NCBI GenBank assembly: GCA_001873065.1
Contig: MNYM01000035.1
Span: forward strand, 186,001 to 250,000
DNA: 64,000 nt
DNA from: Flavobacteriaceae bacterium CG2_30_31_66
Lineage (GTDB): Bacteria > Bacteroidota > Bacteroidia > Flavobacteriales > Flavobacteriaceae
Reading direction: 5' to 3'
A program made the position numbers and the translations under genes. The notes beneath the pieces were generated by a model. That model searched no databases and was not told where the DNA came from. It was given only the letters and a program-made list of their open reading frames with translations. Shown piece by piece: positions 18,086 to 25,569 of the stretch (positions within the stretch are counted from its first letter, which is position 1; each line of letters begins with the position of its first letter).

Positions 18086-19156
18086 TTATTCAATTGATAA
18101 TTTAAAAATATTCACTCCAATTGAATATCCATAAATTTTATTGTTATTAGTTTTATAAATTCTGATTTTATTGCATGCCATTCCTAAATCTATTTTTGAC
18201 CACGAAACACCCCCATCTTTGGTTTCAAAACCACTGTTCATTGTACCTACAAAACCATGATTTTCATCAATAAAACCAATTCCAAATTCTCTAGAACGTG
18301 CATCTTCAATCAGATTTATTTCTTGCCATGTTTCTCCTCCATCAATAGTTTTTGCAACTCTTTGTTGTTTTATCGTTGGGTCAGGATTGTAAGATTGAAT
18401 GGTGACATATCCAATTTTTTGGTTAGGAAATGATGCTTTCCAAGTTGTTTCGAAAGGTCTGTTTGATTGATATACTTTTTTCCAACTTTTTCCTCCATCA
18501 ATAGTTTTCAAAATTAACGCATTGGATGAAGAAATATCTTCACTAGTTGCAGCGCATGTAATTCCAGTATTTTTATCAAACATTTTAATATCAAACAGCA
18601 TTTTGCCAACGTTATTCATAGAATGTGAAGTCCAAGTTTCTCCACTATCATGCGAAACCATGATGTTTGCGGGACTTCCAACTCTACCAACGGCATAAAT
18701 ATGATATTTATAATCGATATTCCCATGATTGATGAATTGCTCTTTGACAATATCTATCGCACACAAACCTTTTACGTAAGAACCTTTATATGGAACTGGT
18801 TTCCATGTTTTTCCTCCGTCTTTTGTTCCGTACAATGGAATTGTGTCAGAAACATTTGGAAAATAATCAGTGCCAACAGTGCCTACAAATCCGATATTCT
18901 TGTCAAGAAATGCAACTGATCTAAAAAATGACCCTTTTTGTTCTAATTGTTTTTCCCACATTTTTCCACCATCAATTGTATGAAATATTTTGCCAAATCC
19001 GTTTACATACCAGCCAGTATTTTCATCAACAAAAGTGATGTCATCTTGTTTTCCAGGATATACTTCTGTTTCTAATTTTGTCCAATAAAAATTTTGGGAA
19101 AAAGTTACATTCGTAAAAATGAATAGTAACAATGTTTTAAAAAATAGATTTTTCAT
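18086..19156 (-). CDS. Secreted YCF48/BNR-repeat beta-propeller protein
   Basis: 356 residues with a signal peptide (about 1-20, MKNLFFKTLLLFIFTNVTFS). At least five repeats of the form TIDGGKMWEK, TKDGGKTWKP, SHDSGETWTS, TIDGGKSWKK, TIDGGETWQE and TKDGGVSWSK are spread over the chain, giving a six- to seven-bladed propeller related to YCF48 and sialidase Asp-box proteins. Sialidase catalytic residues are not evident, so names such as glycosyl hydrolase should be avoided. It is convergent with exuT; its role is unknown and it may be unrelated to the uronate operon. Confidence 0.85.
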   Translation of the reverse strand: MKNLFFKTLLLFIFTNVTFSQNFYWTKLETEVYPGKQDDITFVDENTGWYVNGFGKIFHTIDGGKMWEKQLEQKGSFFRSVAFLDKNIGFVGTVGTDYFPNVSDTIPLYGTKDGGKTWKPVPYKGSYVKGLCAIDIVKEQFINHGNIDYKYHIYAVGRVGSPANIMVSHDSGETWTSHSMNNVGKMLFDIKMFDKNTGITCAATSEDISSSNALILKTIDGGKSWKKVYQSNRPFETTWKASFPNQKIGYVTIQSYNPDPTIKQQRVAKTIDGGETWQEINLIEDARSREFGIGFIDENHGFVGTMNSGFETKDGGVSWSKIDLGMACNKIRIYKTNNNKIYGYSIGVNIFKLSIE

Positions 19157-19539
19157 GATTGTGTGATTTGAAATTCATTTAAATTTATAGGTTTATGGAT
19201 GGTTTTATTTTTAAAATTATTCACATTTATTGAAATTGATTTGATTCCTATTTTTTCAGTTCGCCATTTTTCTAGTTACGAAAATTACCGTTTTCAACAA
19301 TATTTCTCCTATTCTTTGAGGGTTCATTTTTAAAGAGAATAAATCAAATCTTACAAAGCAGTAAATAAAATGATTAGTTTCTTATTCTTCTAAAATGTTA
19401 CATTTTTTTAAATATTTCACATTCTACTAATTTGAATTTATTGAAAATCAAAAAAATTAGAACCTAAAAAAAGTTATTAAATCACGAATTTAAATCGATA
19501 TTTTTGTTTAGTAATTAAAAAATAAAAAACGAGTTAACT
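19157..19539. other. 383-bp intergenic region between divergent genes
   Basis: AT-rich spacer between the BNR-repeat gene (minus) and the HD-domain gene (plus). It must hold both promoters, but I see no exact TAnnTTTG box with a matching -33, no hairpin terminator, no RNA gene and no open frame of interest. Confidence 0.6.
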
Positions 19540-20205
19540 ATGAATCAAACCAAATCGGATATTATTGATGCTACTATCAATTTTGTAAAAACTGAACTCA
19601 AAAACGCAGAAGGAGGTCATGATTGGTTTCATATTGAACGTGTTTTTAAAAATGCTATACTCATTTCAAAAGATGAAAAAGTGGATGTTTTTATAGTTTC
19701 ATTGGCGGCTTTATTACATGATATTGCTGATCCAAAATTTCATAACGGTGATGAAACAATTGGCCCAAAAAAAGCTGCTGAATTTCTAAATAATGAGAAA
19801 GTTGATGCGAAAACTTGCAAACATGTCATCAATATAATTAAGCATATTTCTTTTAAAAATTCATTAGAAAAAAATTCAAAAATATTTAACTCTAAAGCAT
19901 TAAAAGTTGTGCAGGATGCCGATAGATTGGATGCCATTGGTGCTATTGGAATTGCACGCTGTTTTCATTATGGAGGTTTCAAAAATAGACAAATTTACAA
20001 TCCTGAGGTTATCCCAAATTTCAATTTATCAAAAGAGGCATATCAAAATTCTAATGCGCCAACAATCAACCATTTTTACGAAAAATTACTACTTTTAAAA
20101 GATAAAATGAACACAAAAACTGGGAAAAAAATTGCAGAAAAAAGACATCTTTTTATGGAACTATATTTAAAAGAGTTTTATGAAGAATGGAACGGAGTTT
20201 TGTAA
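19540..20205 (+). CDS. HD-domain phosphohydrolase (YedJ-like)
   Basis: 221 residues. The HD superfamily metal site is complete: H in GGHDWFHIERV, the HD doublet in LAALLHDIADPKF, and the later D in VVQDADRLDAIGAIGIAR. Length and the motif order match the YedJ-type uncharacterised hydrolases, which act on phosphorylated small molecules or nucleotides. Monocistronic by context; it converges on the small ORF at 20210-20383. Confidence 0.9.
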   Translation: MNQTKSDIIDATINFVKTELKNAEGGHDWFHIERVFKNAILISKDEKVDVFIVSLAALLHDIADPKFHNGDETIGPKKAAEFLNNEKVDAKTCKHVINIIKHISFKNSLEKNSKIFNSKALKVVQDADRLDAIGAIGIARCFHYGGFKNRQIYNPEVIPNFNLSKEAYQNSNAPTINHFYEKLLLLKDKMNTKTGKKIAEKRHLFMELYLKEFYEEWNGVL

Positions 20206-20209
20206 TGTT

Positions 20210-20383
20210 TTAACTTTCCTTTGCAACTTCTAAAGCTGTGATTTTATACTCTAAAATCGCCAATTCTTCCCCACTTTCAATGACTTGTTCAACTGTTAAA
20301 TTAGAATTTGAATTGATATAATCAAGAATTTTCTTGCTTTTAAAATTGTAATATTCTATTGCTTTTTCGATTTTTTCTTCCAT
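20210..20383 (-). CDS. Small conserved-looking acidic protein (57 aa)
   Basis: ATG at 20383 to TAA at 20210 encodes a 57-residue helical-looking protein beginning MEEKIEKAIEYYNFKSKKIL and ending LEVAKES. It follows the AraC-type gene on the same strand with 10 bp between stop and start, so co-transcription is likely, and it fills the gap up to the HD-domain gene almost completely. Charged and heptad-like, with no signal peptide. Family not recognised. I call it coding because of the tight spacing and regular codon use; no motif proves it. Confidence 0.6.
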   Translation of the reverse strand: MEEKIEKAIEYYNFKSKKILDYINSNSNLTVEQVIESGEELAILEYKITALEVAKES

Positions 20384-20393
20384 AATTTTGAAT

Positions 20394-21266
20394 TTATTGA
20401 ATTAAATTTTTCATTTCACTTCGATATTTTGAAGCGCTTTTGCCAGTTATTGTATTGAATAATTTGTTGAAGTGTGAAAAATTATTGAATCCGCATTCAA
20501 ACGAGATATCAGCAATACTCATGGTGCTTTCTGCAAGTAATTTGGTAGCATGAACAACTCTATATTCATTTACTAATTTTGTAAATGTTTTTCCTGTTGA
20601 TTTTTTAAAATACCTACAAAACGCAGGCACAGTCATGCTTACAAGTGCAGCGATTTCATCCAAACTAATGTGCTCTTGAAAATGCTCGTTGATATGTTTG
20701 TAAATAATTTCGATTTTATTACTGTCTTGAGGAATGGTTTCAAAAGCAAAGCCATTAGCATTCAACAAAGTATAATCATCAGTATTTGCCAAATCTTTTA
20801 AAATATCTAAAAAAGCGATGATTCGTTCAGGGCCATCAATAATCACAAGATCTTCAATCTTAGCTCCAATTCTTTGTTTGATGTCAATATTAAAACGAAC
20901 TCCTTTTTTTGCACGTTCAAAAAGACCGTCAACAGCAACCATTTCCGGAATTTTAAAAAATTGTTCTCCTAAAAAATCAGGTTTAAACTGGATTAAAGTC
21001 TCAGAACCATTGGTAGTTAATCTATCTAAATAACCAACATGTGGCAAATTAGAACCGATTAAAACCAACTGGCTGTTATTAAAATAACTAATATGATTGC
21101 CAATATGTCTCTTACCTCGACCTTTATTTACATACACCAATTCAATTTCTGGATGAAAATGCCAGAAAGGTTTATTGGTTTTTAAAAACTCAACATGTTT
21201 CTTTACCAATAAAGAGCTACCAAAATTGGGCGTAATCTTCTCTAAGGTTGGTTTTATTTGTTTCAT
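20394..21266 (-). CDS. AraC-family transcriptional regulator with N-terminal cupin sensor
   Basis: 290 residues. N-terminal cupin (about 30-90: HFHPEIELVYVNKGRGKRHIGN, GSNLPHVGY) and C-terminal double helix-turn-helix (about 185-285: EHISLDEIAALVSMTVPAFCRYFKK, ISFECGFNNFSHFNKLFN, GKSASKYR). Such regulators sense a small sugar or metabolite. The minus-strand -7 box TATTTTTG lies at 21276-21283 just before the ATG. It is divergent from the 40-aa membrane peptide gene, which it could control; the ligand is unknown. Confidence 0.93.
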   Translation of the reverse strand: MKQIKPTLEKITPNFGSSLLVKKHVEFLKTNKPFWHFHPEIELVYVNKGRGKRHIGNHISYFNNSQLVLIGSNLPHVGYLDRLTTNGSETLIQFKPDFLGEQFFKIPEMVAVDGLFERAKKGVRFNIDIKQRIGAKIEDLVIIDGPERIIAFLDILKDLANTDDYTLLNANGFAFETIPQDSNKIEIIYKHINEHFQEHISLDEIAALVSMTVPAFCRYFKKSTGKTFTKLVNEYRVVHATKLLAESTMSIADISFECGFNNFSHFNKLFNTITGKSASKYRSEMKNLIQ

Positions 21267-21424
21267 AATTTAGCACAAAAATACAACACAAATAGGAGAA
21301 TATCTATATAAAATTATCTTTAAAATATACTATTTTATCATTAAGATGATTTAGACTGCATTTTGGAGTTAAAATAAGACATAAATATACCAATTTTGTT
21401 GATATAAACACTAAATAGCTGCTA

Positions 21425-21432
21425 TAAATTTG
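21425..21432 (+). promoter_or_regulatory. Predicted -7 promoter box for the 40-aa/191-aa gene pair
   Basis: TAAATTTG matches TAnnTTTG exactly, 21 bp before the ATG at 21454. No TTTG is found at the right -33 spacing. The box is flanked by an AACACT/AGTGTT inverted pair (about 21408 and 21434), a possible activator site. Confidence 0.4.
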
Positions 21433-21453
21433 CAGTGTTATTAAAAATAAATT

Positions 21454-21576
21454 ATGATAAAAATTAATAGTATTTTATTTGTTTCAGTAGTTGCTATTTT
21501 TATTGCAATTTACATTTTCCAAATTGTAGTATTAGGCATTCTATTGATGAAAAATGGTGGAAAAACGATTCAGTAA
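21454..21576 (+). CDS. Small single-pass membrane peptide (40 aa)
   Basis: ATG at 21454 to TAA at 21574-21576 gives 40 residues: a short basic start (MIKINS), one hydrophobic helix of about 25 residues (VAIFIAIYIFQIVVLGILL) and a basic tail KNGGKTIQ. A -7 box lies 21 bp upstream and the next gene starts 19 bp after the stop. Family not recognised. The membrane-helix pattern and operon-like placement support coding, but the size makes it uncertain. Confidence 0.5.
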   Translation: MIKINSILFVSVVAIFIAIYIFQIVVLGILLMKNGGKTIQ

Positions 21577-21595
21577 ATTTCAAAAAAGTAAAAAA

Positions 21596-22171
21596 ATGAA
21601 AAAACAAATTATAACGATAGCATTATTAATTAATTCATTAATTGGCTATTCAAACGCGGAGATTAATAATTATTTGGTTGACAACAGTAAAAAAGTAACT
21701 GTTGAATTCAGAAATGTAAAAAAAGGACATCTTTTATCAATTAAAGACAATAAAGGGGTTACCATTTATTCGGAAGTGATTTCTGAAAACGGCCATTTGG
21801 CAAAAATTCTTGATGTAACTTATTTAGAACAAGGAACTTATTATGTGGAATTAGATAAAGATTTCGAAATTGTGATAAAACCTTTTAAAATAAAAGAAAA
21901 CATTGTGATTTTTGAAGAAAATGAAGAAAAAACAATCTTTAAACCTGTAATTAGAAATCAGGAAAATATGATTTTTATCTCTAAAATCGCTTTGGATAAC
22001 GAACCAATGCAAGTAGTTATTTATTATAATGACGAAGTAATTTTTTCAGAAACTATTCAAACCGAAACTATTTTAAATAGGATTTATAGATTGGAAAAAG
22101 AGATAAAAGGAAACTATAAAGTTGTTTTTTATAACAATAACAGAAGTTTTGAAAACGCATTTAAAATTTAA
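21596..22171 (+). CDS. Secreted hypothetical protein with two Ig/sorting-tail-like beta domains
   Basis: 191 residues from the ATG at 21596, which starts a clean signal peptide (MKKQIITIALLINSLIGYSNA); a GTG-type start further up would overlap the 40-aa ORF and bury the signal. The mature part holds two beta-strand-rich halves with LEQGTYYVELD and EKEIKGNYKVVFYN, reminiscent of the fold of type IX secretion tails but without the basic C-terminal end. A strong terminator follows. Function not recognised. Confidence 0.75.
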   Translation: MKKQIITIALLINSLIGYSNAEINNYLVDNSKKVTVEFRNVKKGHLLSIKDNKGVTIYSEVISENGHLAKILDVTYLEQGTYYVELDKDFEIVIKPFKIKENIVIFEENEEKTIFKPVIRNQENMIFISKIALDNEPMQVVIYYNDEVIFSETIQTETILNRIYRLEKEIKGNYKVVFYNNNRSFENAFKI

Positions 22172-22217
22172 AAGAGTTCATAGATTAGATTAGTTAAGTA
22201 GATTGTAAATTTGATTA

Positions 22218-22240
22218 AAGCGGGTGTGATTAGCCCGCTT
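22218..22240 (+). terminator. Rho-independent terminator after the secreted hypothetical gene
   Basis: Stem AAGCGGG / CCCGCTT (22218-22224 with 22234-22240), nine-base loop, followed by a T run to 22244. It lies 46 bp after the stop codon at 22171 and separates this gene from the convergent enoyl-CoA hydratase gene. Confidence 0.85.
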
Positions 22241-22277
22241 TTTTCATTTTATAACATTTCTAATTTGAAATAAAAAT

Positions 22278-23060
22278 TTAAAAACCAACAAAGTCAGGTT
22301 TTCTTTTTTCTAAAAACGCAGTAGTTCCTTCTTTGAAATCATTGGTACTAAAACAATCACCAAAAGCTTCAATTTCTACTTCAAACCCATTTTTTGAAAA
22401 GTCGAAATTGGCATTTACAGCTTTTATTGCAGCTGCAATTGCAACTGGCGAATTTTTCATGATTTTTTGGGCGATTGTAATTACCAAATCAATCAATTGT
22501 TCTTGAGAAGTGACATGATTTATCAAACCAACTTCTTTTGCTTCCTCAGCAGAAATCATTCCAGCAGTCATAATCATTTCCATAGCTTTCCCTTTTCCAA
22601 CCAATTGTGGCAAGCGTTGTGTGCCTCCATAACCAGGAATTACGCCTAATGAAACTTCTGGCAAACCCATTTTTGCATTGTCAGAAGCTATTCTGAAATG
22701 ACAAGACATTGCTAATTCTAAACCTCCACCCAAAGCAAAACCATTGATGGCAGCAATAACTGGTGTTGACAAGTTTTCGATAAAATTAAACAGCATTTCT
22801 TGACCTTTCCTAGCCAATATTTCTCCTTCACCAGGAGTAAAATTCGCAAATTCTGAAATATCTGCACCTGCTACAAATGCTTTTTCTCCACTTCCAGTGA
22901 GCACTATTACTCTAATTTTTCTATCGTTTTCAAGCATTTCAAAAGCTTTACTCAGTTCCAAAATGGTAATTTCGTTTAGTGCATTTAATTTTTGTGGTCT
23001 GTTAATGGTTATTGTTGCAATTCCATCATTCTTATCAATTAAAATGGTATCAAAATTCAT
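22278..23060 (-). CDS. Enoyl-CoA hydratase/isomerase (crotonase family)
   Basis: 260 residues from the ATG at 23060; the longer reading with seven extra residues is less likely. Crotonase motifs: AGADISEFA, ALGGGLELAMSCHFRIAS, GLPEVSLGVIPGYGGTQRLPQ. The two catalytic glutamates are present (GGGLELAM and GLPEVSLG), which supports a true hydratase in beta-oxidation or short-chain acyl-CoA metabolism. Downstream of the kinase gene on the same strand with 30 bp between. Confidence 0.93.
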   Translation of the reverse strand: MNFDTILIDKNDGIATITINRPQKLNALNEITILELSKAFEMLENDRKIRVIVLTGSGEKAFVAGADISEFANFTPGEGEILARKGQEMLFNFIENLSTPVIAAINGFALGGGLELAMSCHFRIASDNAKMGLPEVSLGVIPGYGGTQRLPQLVGKGKAMEMIMTAGMISAEEAKEVGLINHVTSQEQLIDLVITIAQKIMKNSPVAIAAAIKAVNANFDFSKNGFEVEIEAFGDCFSTNDFKEGTTAFLEKRKPDFVGF

Positions 23061-23090
23061 ATTTCTTGTGTTAAAAATCAATTAAATTTT

Positions 23091-24530
23091 TTAATTTTTT
23101 GGCAAAATTACCGTAAAAATAGTTCCTTTATTTATTTCTGAAATGAAACTAATGTGTCCGTCATAAGCTTCAATAATATTTTTGATCATCGCCAATCCTA
23201 AACCCATTCCACTGGTTTTGGTGGTGAATTTTGGTTCGAAAATCAACTCTTTGAGCTCATTTGCAATACCTTTTCCATTATCAGAAACAGTAATTTTCAA
23301 AAACTCGTTTTCGGAAGATACATTAACAATGATTTCTGGATTTTCTATTTCCTCAGTTGCTTGTAAAGCGTTCTTTACCAAATTAGTTAATATTCTGATT
23401 AGTTGTGTTTTATCCAAAAAAGCGTGCATTTCTTTTTCTTTTGATTGAAACTGAATACAGTCATCATTAAAAATATCAATGGCCAATTTAATGACACTGA
23501 TCACTTCAATTTGCTCTTTATTTTGAGTGGGCATTTTCGCAAAATCTGAAAAAGCGGAGGCAATTGTGCTCAATAAATCAATTTGTTGGATAAGTGTTTT
23601 GCTGTATTCTGATAATTTTTCTTTGATATTTTCATCGTCAGGATTGAACTTTCGTTCAAAACTTTGAACAGATAAACGCATTGGAGTCAGAGGATTTTTG
23701 ATTTCGTGAGCTACTTGTTTTGCCATTTCTCTCCAAGCTTGTTCACGCTCACTTCTTGCCAATTTTGAAGCACTTTCCTCTAATTGGTCAATCATATTAT
23801 TATAAGCATCAACCAAAATATCAATTTCTGAACTTGCAGCATGTAATAAGATTTTCTCATTACGCTGATTTAATCGAGTTTGCTCCATTTTATCAGAAAT
23901 AGATTTAATTGATTTTGTAATGTAACTTGATAAAAAATAAGCTAAAGTGATGGCAATAATCAACATTAACAAATACACCAAACCTAATCTCAAAATAAAT
24001 TCGCGCAATTCTTGTTCGATTTCGGAATTGTCTTGGGTAAATTGCAATTCTAAAATTCCAATTCTTTTAAATTTTGGGTCGTTGATATACGTGTATGAAG
24101 ATTGGTATCCAGTGCCATCTTCTTCTCTAACTTTTAAAATTCTATGGTTTGAATTTTGAGCTAAATCATTCAAAACATTGTGTGGTAGTGGCTGAATAGT
24201 GGTTTTTTCAAACGCATTTGTTTTAGAAGAAACTAATAAATTTCCATGCAAGTCATAGATAGAAATATTTAATTTGTTAATTGATGAAATTTCGTAAACA
24301 CGCTCTTTAAAAATTTTGTGTAAATTCTCGGTGTTTACGGGATACGTAGTTTTATTGCTTAATTCTAAATCAATAATTTGAATTGCTGTTGATTCTTTTC
24401 TTTCAAAACGCTGCAAGTTATAATCCTGAGTTTGCTCATCATATTGATAAATAGTTACCCCTATAATTAAAATTGACGCAAGCAAAACCAATAAAATCAT
24501 CGATATAAAAATACGATTCCGTAAAGACAT
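23091..24530 (-). CDS. NtrY-like membrane sensor histidine kinase with HAMP domain
   Basis: 479 residues from the ATG at 24530 (an upstream GTG would add six residues). Membrane helix at about 5-27, extracytoplasmic sensor (about 30-165), second helix (about 168-190, LGLVYLLMLIIAITLAYFL), HAMP (about 190-245), HisKA with His275 (VAHEIKNPLTPMRLSVQ) and HATPase with NLVKNALQA, VSDNGKGI and GMGLGLAMIK. The VAHEIKNPLTPMRLS box is typical of NtrY-type kinases. No response regulator gene lies next to it, so its partner is unknown. Confidence 0.92.
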   Translation of the reverse strand: MSLRNRIFISMILLVLLASILIIGVTIYQYDEQTQDYNLQRFERKESTAIQIIDLELSNKTTYPVNTENLHKIFKERVYEISSINKLNISIYDLHGNLLVSSKTNAFEKTTIQPLPHNVLNDLAQNSNHRILKVREEDGTGYQSSYTYINDPKFKRIGILELQFTQDNSEIEQELREFILRLGLVYLLMLIIAITLAYFLSSYITKSIKSISDKMEQTRLNQRNEKILLHAASSEIDILVDAYNNMIDQLEESASKLARSEREQAWREMAKQVAHEIKNPLTPMRLSVQSFERKFNPDDENIKEKLSEYSKTLIQQIDLLSTIASAFSDFAKMPTQNKEQIEVISVIKLAIDIFNDDCIQFQSKEKEMHAFLDKTQLIRILTNLVKNALQATEEIENPEIIVNVSSENEFLKITVSDNGKGIANELKELIFEPKFTTKTSGMGLGLAMIKNIIEAYDGHISFISEINKGTIFTVILPKN

Positions 24531-24753
24531 TTTTTTAATTAAAATCACAGATATATTGTATTAAATTCTTAATTTACAATGATTCATAACCAATAAATTT
24601 TTAAAGATTTTCTAAAAAAAAATCAAAATTTTTATCTTACAATGTACTCAAATTATAATGTCTTTGCAAATAAGATATTTGCATAAAAATAGGAAAATGT
24701 TCAAAATAAATATCTGTAAAAAAAAATGAAAGTACTACTTTAGAAAAAATCAG

Positions 24754-24761
24754 TAACTTTG
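24754..24761 (+). promoter_or_regulatory. Predicted -7 promoter box of the universal stress protein gene
   Basis: TAACTTTG matches TAnnTTTG exactly and ends 16 bp before the ATG at 24778. A TTTG at the -33 spacing is absent, so the prediction rests on the -7 element only. Confidence 0.4.
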
Positions 24762-24777
24762 TAAAAAAATTTACACT

Positions 24778-25569
24778 ATGCACCACATTTTAGTACCCAT
24801 AGGATCCACTGAAAGTGCTCACAACAACTTACAATATGCCATTGATTTTGCAGCTGAAATTAAAGCTAAATTATTTGTTTTTAGAGCTTATAGTTCTTAT
24901 GCAAAAGCTGGAACAATGATCAATATTGATAGCATTATAGAGCGTGAAACCAATTTATACATCAAAACTTTGTTAAACACTGTTGACACAAAAAATGTTG
25001 ATGTGAAAATAATTTCAGCTAAAGGAAATGTCATTGAAAGTGTGTTGTCAATTGATGAAGAAATTGGGATTGATTTGATTATTTTAGGTGCAAAAAGCAA
25101 CTCAATAAGACAGGAAATTTTTTTAGGAAAAACCGCTGGCAGCCTAGTAAAACAAACTGATTTACCAATGTTAGCGATTCCTGAAGGATATAAATTTATA
25201 CCCATAAAAAATATCTTAATGGCCTTTAAATCAGGAATTGTTAAAAAAAGAGCTTCGTTAAAACCACTCGAATTTATGATTGAAAAGTTTGAATCAAAAC
25301 TTGATGTTTTGTTGGTAAAAACCCCAAATTATACCGAAGAAGACTTGCAACTTGACAAAACTGTTGACAAGCTAAAAAGTTCATTAACAATTACCGAAAA
25401 TGCTACTACTTTTCAGGGAGTTTTAGAGCATATTAATTCATATAATCCAGATTTGTTGTGTGTTTTTAGACGTAAAAGAGGGTTTTTTAAGAAATTATGG
25501 GAAAAAAGCACCATTCTTAAATCTGAATTTTATACAAATGTTCCTTTGCTAATTATCAAAGGCAAATAA
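24778..25569 (+). CDS. Universal stress protein with tandem UspA domains
   Basis: 263 residues. The first UspA domain (about 1-140) has ILVPIGSTESAHNNLQYAIDFA and the ATP-loop pattern ILGAKSNSIRQEIFLGKTAGSLV before LPMLAIPE. The second half (about 145-263) keeps the fold outline (NILMAFKSG, LLVKTPNY, VPLLIIKG) but lacks a clear G-x2-G-x9-G loop, so it may be degenerate. Cytoplasmic stress and energy-status role by family. Its stop abuts the stop of the convergent nuclease gene with no spacer. Confidence 0.92.
   Translation: MHHILVPIGSTESAHNNLQYAIDFAAEIKAKLFVFRAYSSYAKAGTMINIDSIIERETNLYIKTLLNTVDTKNVDVKIISAKGNVIESVLSIDEEIGIDLIILGAKSNSIRQEIFLGKTAGSLVKQTDLPMLAIPEGYKFIPIKNILMAFKSGIVKKRASLKPLEFMIEKFESKLDVLLVKTPNYTEEDLQLDKTVDKLKSSLTITENATTFQGVLEHINSYNPDLLCVFRRKRGFFKKLWEKSTILKSEFYTNVPLLIIKGK

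Noticed and set aside
24897..25205. 102-codon minus-strand frame inside the universal stress protein gene
   Set aside because: Antisense to the UspA domain with its ATP loop; no independent support.
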